Source: a virus. Taken from it: 63,996 nt of DNA. The position numbers and the translations under genes were made by a program. Below, piece after piece: positions 55,334 to 63,288 of this stretch; the stretch's first letter is position 1, and every line of letters starts with the position of its first letter. Below the pieces are notes generated by a model. It did not search any database and was not told the DNA's origin. It saw only the letters and a list, made by a program, of their open reading frames with translations. The stretch spans positions 1-63,996 of the IMG/VR virus record IMGVR_UViG_3300008216_002988; one strand, written 5' to 3'.

Positions 55334-55769
55334 AAAAATAATAGCAAATATTTTAATATTGACGTTTCTATTTTCCACATCTGCTTCTGCTGCAGATGTT
55401 GTTAATTTGGACGCCGGCGACCCTGCACCGTTTGCGGGCGTACTGCTCTCTCCAGCTGCAGCTGCAAAAATTATAGTCGACAAAAAGTTTGAAGATACAG
55501 AGTGCGATCTCCGAGTTGAATATGAGCTATCATTACAACAAGCCAGATTCGAACTGATGTTAGAAAACAAAAGCATATCTTTAGAGGCTGCGAATGATCG
55601 ATACGAACAGATGATGATTCTTAAGACGGCCGAGATCGAGAACCTAAGAGAATTAGCCCTCAAGCCAAAGCCAGTAAATGGCCAACTCTTAATTGCGCTG
55701 GGGTTTGGAATAGGGACTTTAACATCCTTAGGGATATTCGCCCTATCGACAGAAATAATATCCCAGTGA
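55326..55769 (+). CDS. Exported protein with signal peptide and C-terminal membrane segment
   Basis: A 147-residue protein. Residues 1-22 form a signal peptide (basic start, ILILTFLF, cut near ASA-AD). A conserved-looking PAPFAGVLLSPAAAAKI block follows at 32-48, then a coiled coil (55-110), and a hydrophobic C-terminal segment (QLLIALGFGIGTLTSLGIFAL). From memory, similar PAPFxGVLL proteins lie near lysis genes in many phages, without known function. It overlaps the previous gene by eight bases. Confidence 0.6.
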   Translation: MVKKIIANILILTFLFSTSASAADVVNLDAGDPAPFAGVLLSPAAAAKIIVDKKFEDTECDLRVEYELSLQQARFELMLENKSISLEAANDRYEQMMILKTAEIENLRELALKPKPVNGQLLIALGFGIGTLTSLGIFALSTEIISQ

Positions 55770-56152
55770 AAAAAGATCAAGATTACGTTGCGAAGGTAGA
55801 GCAAGCTATAGCTCAAAAATATGGCGTTGCTACAGTGCAGAGTCCTAAGGCTACGTGGAGCGAAAAAAAGGAAAAAGAATACCTAGCTCAGTTAAAAGAA
55901 GAGGCAAAGAAAAGCAGCGAATTTGCAGATAAAAATGAGAAAGCCGAAACTGACGGCTTTTTTATAAATAAAAAACTACTTATTAAAGATCATAATAGGT
56001 CTTGTCCTGTTTGTAGTGTTTACTCATTTAACAAATTAGACGACGCCTATATGGTTAAGTTTGAATGCTGTTTCGACTGTTACGTACAATGGGTTGAGGA
56101 CAGGGAAGAGCGCTGGTTAACGGGCTGGAGGCCCAATAAAGAGGAAAAATAA
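55766..56152 (+). CDS. Small zinc-binding protein, unknown
   Basis: A 128-residue protein that starts at GTG overlapping the previous TGA. The first 65 residues are Lys/Glu-rich and probably helical. Cys80-x2-Cys83 and Cys101/Cys102 with Cys105 (ECCFDC) would bind one zinc ion. The end, WVEDREERWLTGWRP, is distinctive, and I recall similar endings in marine T4-like phages. Function is unknown. A terminator-like hairpin and TATAAATA lie inside the gene. Confidence 0.65.
   Translation: MKKDQDYVAKVEQAIAQKYGVATVQSPKATWSEKKEKEYLAQLKEEAKKSSEFADKNEKAETDGFFINKKLLIKDHNRSCPVCSVYSFNKLDDAYMVKFECCFDCYVQWVEDREERWLTGWRPNKEEK
55940..55963 (+). terminator. Terminator-like hairpin within a coding region
   Basis: A perfect 7-base stem (AAAGCCG pairing with CGGCTTT) with a 7-base loop (AAACTGA) is followed by a run so that six T bases end the structure. 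This is the form of a rho-independent terminator. It lies inside the zinc-binding gene and is followed at once by TATAAATA (55963-55970), the T4 late promoter consensus. It may separate the membrane-protein unit from the packaging genes. It could also be chance in coding sequence. Confidence 0.4.
55963..55970 (+). promoter_or_regulatory. TATAAATA, T4-type late promoter consensus (tentative)
   Basis: An exact match to the T4 late promoter octamer lies directly after the terminator-like hairpin and about 190 bases before the gene at 56154, which leads into terminase and portal. An octamer of this composition is expected a few times by chance in a window of this size, and another copy at 56783 lies inside the terminase gene. 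Only the combination with the hairpin makes it notable. Confidence 0.25.
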
Positions 56153-56153
56153 C

Positions 56154-56699
56154 ATGGCATCAACACTAGAGATTATACAGGGCATCGCCCAAGCCGCCGC
56201 AAATGCATATGATGGCGCCCACGACGAATCTATCACGGCCGATGGCCGCGCCAGAAAAGTTGGTTTAAAGAGAGAAGACGGAGACTTCTTAAAAGATCGC
56301 CGTGTTATGGACGGCTTCGGAGTTCAATTCCGCGGCCCATTCTTAAGAATCACATACCAATCAGAATTGCAACTTAAGGAAGTTCACGGCAACGACTTTG
56401 AGAACGATGTATCTGCAATGATACAGAGTATCGCACAGTTCCTCAAAAAAGAATACAAAACAATAAGAAAAGAAAACCTCACTCTAACAAAGCAGGGTGA
56501 GATTGATATTATTGTACAGAAAATATCCAACGTTAGAAGTGACGTTCAAGCTTATTGCGACTATAAGATCGGCGGCCTGGGAGACGTACTTGGCGATTCC
56601 GAAGAAAGCAGTGCCGACAGATTAGACGACACAATAAAGAAGTTCCTCTCCGAAGGACGTAGAGGCATTAGGAATTCACAGAACGTCATCGAGGGCTAG
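56154..56699 (+). CDS. Conserved phage protein upstream of terminase, unknown
   Basis: A 181-residue protein with a helical start (LEIIQGIAQAAANAYDGA), a beta-rich middle (GFGVQFRGPFLRITYQSEL) and a helical region with FLKKEYKTI. I recall similar proteins beside the terminase in marine T4-like phages, but do not know the function. A small-terminase role is possible from position, but no DNA-binding helix-turn-helix is visible. It follows the zinc-binding gene by one base. Confidence 0.65.
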   Translation: MASTLEIIQGIAQAAANAYDGAHDESITADGRARKVGLKREDGDFLKDRRVMDGFGVQFRGPFLRITYQSELQLKEVHGNDFENDVSAMIQSIAQFLKKEYKTIRKENLTLTKQGEIDIIVQKISNVRSDVQAYCDYKIGGLGDVLGDSEESSADRLDDTIKKFLSEGRRGIRNSQNVIEG

Positions 56700-56711
56700 C
56701 CGCTAGCTGCA

Positions 56712-58298
56712 ATGTCTTATAATCTTTCCAAGAAACAGATTGTAAAAGAGATAGTAAAATCCGGAAAAGATTCGGTTTATTTTATAAATAGTTATTGCAG
56801 AATCTCTCACCCCTTAGAGGGGCTAGTCCCCTTTAGTACTTATGACTATCAGGACGAACTCCTAAGAGACTTCCAAGACCACCGCTTCAATGTGGTGCTC
56901 AAAGCTAGGCAGCTTGGTATATCGACTATCACTGCCGGATACGTTGTCTGGTTAATGCTTTTCCATAGAGACAAGAATATTCTTGTCATGGCAACAAAGT
57001 TCAACACCGCAGCCAACTTGGTAAAAAAAGTAAAAGCCATCATGAGGACGCTCCCAGAGTGGATGCAGATATCAAAAATCTCAGTCGACAACCGTACCTC
57101 CTTTGAATTAAGTAACGGCTCTCAGATTAAAGCGTCATCAACTTCTTCGGATGCCGGCCGCTCCGAAGCTCTTTCTTTGTTAGTAATCGATGAGGCCGCG
57201 CACGTTGAAGGTTTAGATGAACTGTGGACCGGCTTGTATCCGACCCTATCAACTGGTGGTACCTGTATTGCACTGTCTACCCCAAACGGTGTCGGCAACT
57301 GGTTCCATAAGACTTGTATTGATTCTGCGAATGATTCGAATGATTTTCATTTGACAACTTTATCATGGGACGCACATCCGGACCGCGACCGAGAGTGGTT
57401 TGAAAAAGAAACCAAAAACATGTCCCGCCGGCAGATCGCTCAAGAGCTTGAATGTAACTTCAACATGTCCGGTGAAACGGTTATTCACTCCGAAGATATG
57501 GAGCGCTTAGTCATGGCCGCAAGTGAGCCGAAGCATAGAACCGGCTATGATAGAAACTACTGGATATGGCAAGAATATCAAAGTGAGGGGAGTTACTTAC
57601 TGACAGCCGACATCGCCCGCGGCGACGGTAAAGACTTTTCAGCTTTCCACGTATTAAGGATCGACACTATGGAAGTGGTTGCCGAATATCAAGGCAAGCC
57701 CACCCCGGACGCGTACGCTGATATACTATGCTCTGTTGGGAATGAATATGGTTCCTGTATGATTATTGGTGAAAACAATAATATTGGCTTTGCAGTGCTT
57801 AACAAGTTGATTGAAAAGGGTTATTCTAATATATATTATTCAAGGAAGGGCAATCATGAGTATGTCGACAGCTATTCCGCAGAATTTCAATCAGGGGTTG
57901 TTCCAGGGTTCACAACGTCTGCAAAGACACGCCCTTTAGTAATAGCAAAGATGGAAGAGTTTATTAGAAACAAACTAATTAAGATAAATTCCAATCGTTT
58001 ATTAGGTGAATTGAAGACCTTTATTTGGCAAAATGGCCGACCACAGGCTATGAGAGGCTATAATGATGACTTAGTTATGTCTTTGGCTATTGGTTGCTGG
58101 GTGAGGGATACAGTGTTGATCGAGAATCAAAGAGATATACAATACAATAAAGCTATTCTAAACACTATTTCTAAAAGCAATAGCACGATAAACACTTCAA
58201 TTCCCGGTATGATGGCACACAAGCCAGTGAAGAAGGAACAACAAAAAGCAGAGGCTGCAAAGATAAATAAAGAATTTATCTGGCTACTTAAAGGTTAA
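56712..58298 (+). CDS. 17: Terminase large subunit, T4 gp17-like
   Basis: A 528-residue DNA packaging motor and nuclease. The N-terminal ATPase has a Walker A-like KARQLGIST at residues 64-72 and Walker B LLVIDEAAH near 156-164 with the catalytic Glu, then the coupling motif ALSTPNG. The RNase H-fold nuclease has Asp300 in LTADIARGDGKDFSAF, an acidic IIGENNN, and a late NDDLVMSLA. It pumps DNA into the prohead and cuts it at the end. The portal gene follows five bases later. Confidence 0.93.
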   Translation: MSYNLSKKQIVKEIVKSGKDSVYFINSYCRISHPLEGLVPFSTYDYQDELLRDFQDHRFNVVLKARQLGISTITAGYVVWLMLFHRDKNILVMATKFNTAANLVKKVKAIMRTLPEWMQISKISVDNRTSFELSNGSQIKASSTSSDAGRSEALSLLVIDEAAHVEGLDELWTGLYPTLSTGGTCIALSTPNGVGNWFHKTCIDSANDSNDFHLTTLSWDAHPDRDREWFEKETKNMSRRQIAQELECNFNMSGETVIHSEDMERLVMAASEPKHRTGYDRNYWIWQEYQSEGSYLLTADIARGDGKDFSAFHVLRIDTMEVVAEYQGKPTPDAYADILCSVGNEYGSCMIIGENNNIGFAVLNKLIEKGYSNIYYSRKGNHEYVDSYSAEFQSGVVPGFTTSAKTRPLVIAKMEEFIRNKLIKINSNRLLGELKTFIWQNGRPQAMRGYNDDLVMSLAIGCWVRDTVLIENQRDIQYNKAILNTISKSNSTINTSIPGMMAHKPVKKEQQKAEAAKINKEFIWLLKG

Positions 58299-58303
58299 AA
58301 ACA

Positions 58304-60265
58304 ATGGCACCAAGAGATAAAAATCCAAGAAATTCCAACTCCGCTCTTTTCAAGAGGCTGACCAGACTATTTTCTGGCCCTCTCGTAAACTACCGCGCGC
58401 AATTTACAAGAGAAGAAAGAAGAACAGATTTAGATAAATACCGGTCCCGTCTTAAGACAAGTAGTGGCCAACAGTTCAAGAGATCCCACGACAATTACGG
58501 TCATAATTTAAATATGGCCAGCGACATGATGCGCAACCAGAACCGCGCTGACCGATATATCGATTTCGATCAAATGGAATACACGCCCGAGATCGCATCC
58601 GCCTTAGATATTTACGCAGATGAGATGACGACTTCAAATACATTTAATAAAATTCTAGATATTAATTGTCCAAACGAAGAAATAAAATCCGTACTAGACT
58701 CTCTGTTTTTTGACATCCTGAATGTCGAGTTCAATCTTTTTGGTTGGGCCCGAACCATGTGTAAATATGGAGACTTTTTCTTGTATTTGGACATTGATGA
58801 CAAAATGGGCGTTCAGTCTGTTATCGGCCTGCCCGGAAACGAGATGGAGCGCCTAGAGGGTCAAGACAAAACAAACGCGAACTATGTCCAATTCCAGTGG
58901 AACTCTGCTGGCATGACGTTAGAGAATTGGCAGGTTGGTCACTTTAGAGTCTTAGGTAACGACAAGCATGCCCCATACGGGACATCGGTCCTAGAGCCAG
59001 CCAGAAGAATCTGGCGCCAGTTAAATTTAATTGAAGATGCTATGCTAGCTTATCGCATTGTTCGCGCCCCCGCCCGCCGAGTATTTAAGATCGATGTTGG
59101 AAATATCGCACCACAGGATGTTGAACAGTACATGGAAAAGGTCAAAACTTCCATGAAAAGAAATCAAATTATTGATGATTCGACCGGCCGCGTCGATCTT
59201 AGATACAACCCTCTATCGTTGGAAGAAGACTACTTCATTCCCATGCGAGGTGGCCAAGGATCCGACATAATCACCCTCCCAGGTTCTGCAGCTCTAAATG
59301 ATATTGATGATGTGAAGTACATGAGGGATAAGCTGTTCGCAGCCCTTAAGATTCCCCAGTCTTACCTGACTATGGGCGAGGGCGCTGAAGATAAGGCAAC
59401 ATTATCACAGAAAGATATTAGGTTTGCCCGGACCATCGAGAGGCTTCAGAGGATTATGATATCCGAACTAGAAAAGATCGGTGTAGTTCACTTATATACG
59501 ATGGGATATCGCAGTCAAGACTTAATCTCATTTAAGCTATCCTTAAACAATCCGTCTAAGATTGCAGAATTACAAGAACTAGAACACCTTAAAACAAGAT
59601 TTGACATTGCAGCATCGGTAACAGAGGGTATATTTAGCAAGCAGTGGATTGCTAGAAACATATTTAATATGTCTGATGACGAATTCCTAAGAAACCAGCG
59701 CGAGTCTTTCTACGATAGGAAGATCGCTGCAGCCCTTGAAGCCGTGACAGAGGAAGCTCTTGGTGGCGGCGAAGGTGGAGGGAGCCTAGGAGATCTGGGC
59801 GGTGATTTGGATCTGGATGCTGGAATGGAAGACCTCGACCTCGATTCCCCTGAGGCCGACATCGGTGACATCGAAGTTGCTGCCGCGGCCGAAGAGATCC
59901 CCGGCGCTGAAGCCACTGGGGACGAGAGCCCATTATTGGTCGCCCCGGGCCGAAGAGACACCGAGAACTCAGCGCAGTATTCTTTTAAAGATGATGGCTC
60001 TTACTTAACAAAAGGTTCAAAGGGGAAAAGATATACTCCCACTAACGGTGATGGTCGCCGATATTCTAAAAAGAGATCGACTTTAGCCCAGACTGGCAGA
60101 GAAAAGGGACTTAATAACACAAGAAATGTTTTCCCCGGGGCCTACCAACTACAGGAAATGTTTGAGCTAAATGGACAGAAAGATGTCGAACAGGACATTT
60201 TTCAGTTAAATAACGATATTAAGAAACTAATTAATGAGTTAGAAAGCAAAGATACGGAGAAATAG
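58304..60265 (+). CDS. 20: Portal protein, T4 gp20-like
   Basis: A 653-residue portal, which forms the dodecameric ring at the capsid vertex through which DNA passes. MEYTPEIASALDIYADE near residue 90, the FGWARTMCKYGDFFLYL block and RAPARRVFKIDVG are typical of gp20-family portals, as is the RDKLFAALKIPQSYL segment. After the core comes a Gly/Asp/Glu-rich acidic stretch (about 485-545) and a basic tail with KGSKGKRYTP, ending in a helix. This makes it longer than T4 gp20 (524 residues). It lies directly between terminase and prohead genes. Confidence 0.92.
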   Translation: MAPRDKNPRNSNSALFKRLTRLFSGPLVNYRAQFTREERRTDLDKYRSRLKTSSGQQFKRSHDNYGHNLNMASDMMRNQNRADRYIDFDQMEYTPEIASALDIYADEMTTSNTFNKILDINCPNEEIKSVLDSLFFDILNVEFNLFGWARTMCKYGDFFLYLDIDDKMGVQSVIGLPGNEMERLEGQDKTNANYVQFQWNSAGMTLENWQVGHFRVLGNDKHAPYGTSVLEPARRIWRQLNLIEDAMLAYRIVRAPARRVFKIDVGNIAPQDVEQYMEKVKTSMKRNQIIDDSTGRVDLRYNPLSLEEDYFIPMRGGQGSDIITLPGSAALNDIDDVKYMRDKLFAALKIPQSYLTMGEGAEDKATLSQKDIRFARTIERLQRIMISELEKIGVVHLYTMGYRSQDLISFKLSLNNPSKIAELQELEHLKTRFDIAASVTEGIFSKQWIARNIFNMSDDEFLRNQRESFYDRKIAAALEAVTEEALGGGEGGGSLGDLGGDLDLDAGMEDLDLDSPEADIGDIEVAAAAEEIPGAEATGDESPLLVAPGRRDTENSAQYSFKDDGSYLTKGSKGKRYTPTNGDGRRYSKKRSTLAQTGREKGLNNTRNVFPGAYQLQEMFELNGQKDVEQDIFQLNNDIKKLINELESKDTEK

Positions 60266-60266
60266 G

Positions 60267-61100
60267 GTGCCACGCGCAAAACACAACAAAAAAAGAAATA
60301 CAGCCTTTCTGTATGAAATGTTAGTGCGACAACTAACAAAATCAATAATGGAGAAGGACGATCAGAAAAGAGTACAGATCACCTCTTTAATTAAAGAAAG
60401 CTTTCACAAAACAGAAGTATTGGGCCAGGAGCTTAAACACTATGATACCCTCTTAGAGACTTCTGACTTAAAACCACACATTGCAGAAAAACTTCTGCAA
60501 GAGGTAAAGTACGAGCACTCTAGATTAGATCAAGAAGAAATCTTCGAAAAGCAGTCTCGCCTGATAGGGATGATAAACAAACATCTGTCCAAAGAGGTTT
60601 GGACGACCTTTGTACCGAACTATAAGTCAATTGCTACAATATCTGCAATCTTCAACACCGATACTTCAACGAAACAAAGGGTTTTGTTTGAAGAAGTCGT
60701 AGTTGACCAGTTGAGCGACCGGCCGGCCAACGCGCCACAAGAAGATTTGAAACCCATTGACAACATCGTTTATCACTCCTTTGTTAAAAACTTCAACGAA
60801 ACATACAGCGAGTTGCACGAAGAGCAGAGAGACCTGCTGAACAGGTACATCGTATCGTTTGCCGACAACGGCCTAGAGTTGAAAATTTTCTTAAACGAAG
60901 AGCTTGGCCGGCTTAAGGGGGAGTTGAATGAAGCACTCTCCAATGCAGAGTTCGAAGCCGATAGAGAAATGTCTACTAAAGCTAAAGATGTTATCTCATT
61001 ACTTGATGGGTATAAGAAATCTCCAATTAGCGAAACACTGGTTAATAAAATTCTGAAGGTGCAAGAGTTGGTTCGGGAGATTAACCTCAATGACAATTAA
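60267..61100 (+). CDS. Conserved prohead-region protein, unknown
   Basis: A 277-residue, charged and mostly helical protein. Starts MPRAKHNKKRNTAFLYEML from GTG two bases after the portal stop, with GGAGA upstream. It has no recognised family. Between portal and prohead protease, T4 has the core proteins gp67 and gp68, so a scaffold or head-assembly role is plausible by position only. It overlaps the next gene by 11 bases. Confidence 0.6.
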   Translation: MPRAKHNKKRNTAFLYEMLVRQLTKSIMEKDDQKRVQITSLIKESFHKTEVLGQELKHYDTLLETSDLKPHIAEKLLQEVKYEHSRLDQEEIFEKQSRLIGMINKHLSKEVWTTFVPNYKSIATISAIFNTDTSTKQRVLFEEVVVDQLSDRPANAPQEDLKPIDNIVYHSFVKNFNETYSELHEEQRDLLNRYIVSFADNGLELKIFLNEELGRLKGELNEALSNAEFEADREMSTKAKDVISLLDGYKKSPISETLVNKILKVQELVREINLNDN

Positions 61101-61599
61101 AGTCACCGTCGAAGGTCCCGACGCCACAGTCACCTTAAACGCAAGAAAAAGCCTAGACGGGAATCTTATGATTTTCGATCATGATCAGATTGATATTGTT
61201 GTCATGACTGAAAAGAAGAAAGTCGTCGTCTTTCCCAAGCAGAACGTAACAGAAGACATGTATACGACCCAGGATAGACTTTTTAGCCTACTGACTAGAA
61301 GAGGCATCATCTCGCAGGAAACTGTACAGGGCGGAAATATATTCAATTCTCTAGAGGGAGAAATTCTAGAATCTAGTTTTGCAGATCCGGTACAGGCCGC
61401 GATCTACGTTATATCAGAATTTATAACGACCGAAAGAGAAACAGTCGATATGGCACAGCAGTACCAAGATGAGATCGAAAAGCACTTGGCGGATCCAAGC
61501 GACGAGCACTCCACGGAACTCGGCGAGGTTCCTCAGGAACCTGAGAAGGGCTCAATTCGACCGGGTTACTACTATACTCCACTTAGATATCGCTACTAA
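61090..61599 (+). CDS. Conserved prohead-region protein, unknown
   Basis: A 169-residue protein with a beta-rich start (VTVEGPDATVTLNA, LMIFDHDQIDIVV, KVVVFPKQ), then DRLFSLLTRRGIISQETVQGG and a disordered acidic tail ending in PGYYYTPLRYRY. I recall similar proteins at this spot in marine T4-like phages. Function is unknown. The motifs are not enzymatic; a structural or head-assembly role is likely. Confidence 0.6.
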   Translation: MTIKVTVEGPDATVTLNARKSLDGNLMIFDHDQIDIVVMTEKKKVVVFPKQNVTEDMYTTQDRLFSLLTRRGIISQETVQGGNIFNSLEGEILESSFADPVQAAIYVISEFITTERETVDMAQQYQDEIEKHLADPSDEHSTELGEVPQEPEKGSIRPGYYYTPLRYRY

Positions 61600-61600
61600 A

Positions 61601-61936
61601 ATGGCTCTTGTCTATTTTATATTAGCGGCCTATGGCCTCACTCAGACGTTATGTTTCGCGAAAATATTCGACAGTCTCCGACCCAAGCATTATTTTTTTT
61701 CATGCCCGATGTGTATGGGTTTCTGGGTGGGCGTTTTTCTTTGGGCGATTAACCCCTTAACGGAACTATTTACTTTTGGACACAACCCCGTGGATGCATT
61801 TCTACTCGGCTGTCTAAGTTCGGGCACTTCGTATGCCCTTAACATGATTATCTGTGACGATGGAATACAGATAGGAAAAGGAGAAAGTCATGAGCAAGTG
61901 GATGCTTCAACCAGTACGACGCTGCTGCAAGGGTAG
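61601..61936 (+). CDS. DUF1360-like small membrane protein
   Basis: Start set at ATG 61601, one base after the previous stop; the longer frame is a shadow of the preceding gene. The 111-residue protein has three hydrophobic stretches (residues 2-20, 38-52 and 64-84) and Cys35-x2-Cys38 in SCPMCMGFWVG, the mark of DUF1360-type proteins (CxxC followed by GFW). Those are small membrane proteins of unknown function found in phages and bacteria. Confidence 0.68.
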   Translation: MALVYFILAAYGLTQTLCFAKIFDSLRPKHYFFSCPMCMGFWVGVFLWAINPLTELFTFGHNPVDAFLLGCLSSGTSYALNMIICDDGIQIGKGESHEQVDASTSTTLLQG

Positions 61937-61961
61937 TTGACTGCCTTAAAGGAATAAAAAA

Positions 61962-62567
61962 ATGTCTAAAGTATTATTAAGAGAATATTATGAACTTTGC
62001 GATGGAGGGGTTTGCCAGGATCTCCTCACCGAATCAGAGAAACGCTTTGTTGCCGAAGGCGGGTGTATCCTGTCTGGTGTTATGCAGCGCGCCGCTCGCC
62101 CAAATGGAAATGGCCGAGTTTACAGCGAAAATATATTAAGAAGAGAAGTTGAGTCTTATCAGAAGATTGTAAAGGAAAACAGAGCACTAGGTGAACTAGA
62201 TCATCCAGATAACTCTGTTGTTTCGTTGGAGCGCGTGTCTCACAAAGTCACTTCAATCTGGATGGAAGACAATGATGTATTTGGAAAGATACAAGTTTTA
62301 GATACCGCCGCCGGAAAGACTCTTCGCGCTCTTGTTGAGGGCGGATGCTCCGTTGGCATATCTTCTCGCGGAGTCGGCTCAGTTAGAGAACAAGGCGGCC
62401 AAACAATTGTTGAAGATGACTTCCAGCTAATTTGCTTTGATATGGTTTCTGAACCATCTACCCCAGGTGCATTTATGGTGCGGGAAAACAAGCAACTGAA
62501 CGAGGCCGTTGCCTCTACAAAAGCTGATCGCATCAATCGAACTCTGACAGAAATATTAATGGATTAA
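61962..62567 (+). CDS. 21: Prohead core protease, T4 gp21-like
   Basis: A 201-residue serine protease that cuts the scaffold and capsid proteins as the prohead matures. His81 in GELDHPD and the Ser of VGISSRGVGS (Ser134 or Ser135) match the gp21/U9 family pattern, and GRVYSENILRREV and FDMVSEPSTPGA are also typical. AAAGGAATAAAAAA precedes the ATG. Place before a small core-like protein follows the T4 order. Confidence 0.9.
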   Translation: MSKVLLREYYELCDGGVCQDLLTESEKRFVAEGGCILSGVMQRAARPNGNGRVYSENILRREVESYQKIVKENRALGELDHPDNSVVSLERVSHKVTSIWMEDNDVFGKIQVLDTAAGKTLRALVEGGCSVGISSRGVGSVREQGGQTIVEDDFQLICFDMVSEPSTPGAFMVRENKQLNEAVASTKADRINRTLTEILMD

Positions 62568-62569
62568 AG

Positions 62570-63022
62570 ATGAAAAAATCAGAATTTCAAAAGCTTGTAA
62601 AGCCAATCGTGAAAGAGTGCATTCGGGAGGTGATGTTTGAAGAGGGCATTCTTTCAAAGGTTGTTTCTGAGGTTGCGCAGGGCATGAGGCTAGCCCAGCC
62701 TGCCCAGCCTCAACCTTCCTCCGCACCCCCACCGCCCGTTGAGATACAAGACATGCAGAAGGTTGCATTAACGGAAAGAAAGCAAAAGCAAGCCACCGCT
62801 CAGCGCAAGAAGTTGTTAGATGCAATCGGCCGCGACGCTTACAATGGCGTAGATCTGTTCGAAGGTACGACGGCTTTAAGTGGCCGCGTCCCAACTCCAG
62901 GCGCCTCCCCCGGAGCGCAAGGGCCCCTATCGGGCACCGAGCCTTCTGATCCTGGGGTTGACATAAGTAGTTTAATAGGAACAGTTGGTGGCCACTGGAA
63001 AGCCCACCTAGGGGGAAAATAG
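62570..63022 (+). CDS. Conserved protein after the protease, possible scaffold-related
   Basis: A 150-residue protein. It begins MKKSEFQKLVKPIVKECIRE, a start I recall in small proteins near capsid genes of marine T4-like phages. The middle is rich in Pro, Gln and Ala (AQPAQPQPSSAPPPP) and the end is Gly/Pro-rich. In T4 the scaffold gp22 follows the protease, but this protein is much smaller and lacks a long coiled coil, so scaffold identity is doubtful. Confidence 0.58.
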   Translation: MKKSEFQKLVKPIVKECIREVMFEEGILSKVVSEVAQGMRLAQPAQPQPSSAPPPPVEIQDMQKVALTERKQKQATAQRKKLLDAIGRDAYNGVDLFEGTTALSGRVPTPGASPGAQGPLSGTEPSDPGVDISSLIGTVGGHWKAHLGGK

Positions 63023-63024
63023 AG

Positions 63025-63234
63025 ATGGCTACAAACGTCAAAGTGCGACCTCGCCGCAATGAGTCGACAGAAAGACTGATTAGAAGGTTTGTTAAGAAAG
63101 TAAAAAAAGAGCGAGTACTAGAGATTTACAAAGAAAAAACTGCTTACTATGTCAAACCTTCTATCAAGAAAAAGATGAAGCAGGAAAAGGCTAGGAAAGA
63201 GTTAAAACGTCGCGAAAGGAAAATGCGTAAATAA
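63025..63234 (+). CDS. rpsU: Ribosomal protein bS21 homologue
   Basis: A 69-residue, very basic protein that matches bS21 in length (71 in E. coli) and layout. NVKVRPRRNESTERLIRRF parallels the V-x-V…E…A-L-RRF start, KKVKKERVLEIYKEKT the central helix, and YYVKPSIKKKMK the YEKP(T/S)-x2-RK motif, followed by a Lys/Arg tail. bS21 binds the 30S subunit near the anti-Shine-Dalgarno region. Phage copies may replace the host protein and favour phage mRNAs. It sits two bases after the previous gene, with GGGGGAAAA upstream. Confidence 0.78.
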   Translation: MATNVKVRPRRNESTERLIRRFVKKVKKERVLEIYKEKTAYYVKPSIKKKMKQEKARKELKRRERKMRK

Positions 63235-63255
63235 TCTTTGTAGGTTTTAGCAACC

Positions 63256-63267
63256 AAATACTAATTA
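63256..63267 (+). promoter_or_regulatory. Candidate late promoter motif AAATACTAATTA
   Basis: Exact copy of the 12-base motif found at 46726-46737, in the 54-base gap after the bS21 gene. TACTAA begins 30 bases before the ATG at 63289, and a GGAGTGTATT leader follows. Same structure and spacing as the other sites, before another likely structural gene. Confidence 0.5.
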
Positions 63268-63288
63268 TTTAGAGCATCGGAGTGTATT

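Noticed and set aside
56783-56790. TATAAATA inside the terminase gene
   Set aside because: An octamer of this kind is expected a few times by chance; no hairpin, gap or gene start is associated with it.
59664-59961. Overlapping minus-strand frames rich in Arg, Pro and Ser
   Set aside because: They mirror the Gly/Asp/Glu-rich low-complexity part of the portal gene.
61890-61940. 16-codon frame (ATG to TGA) with a strong AAAGGAGAAA binding site
   Set aside because: It lies in another frame within the end of the DUF1360-like gene and is too short to support without expression or conservation data.
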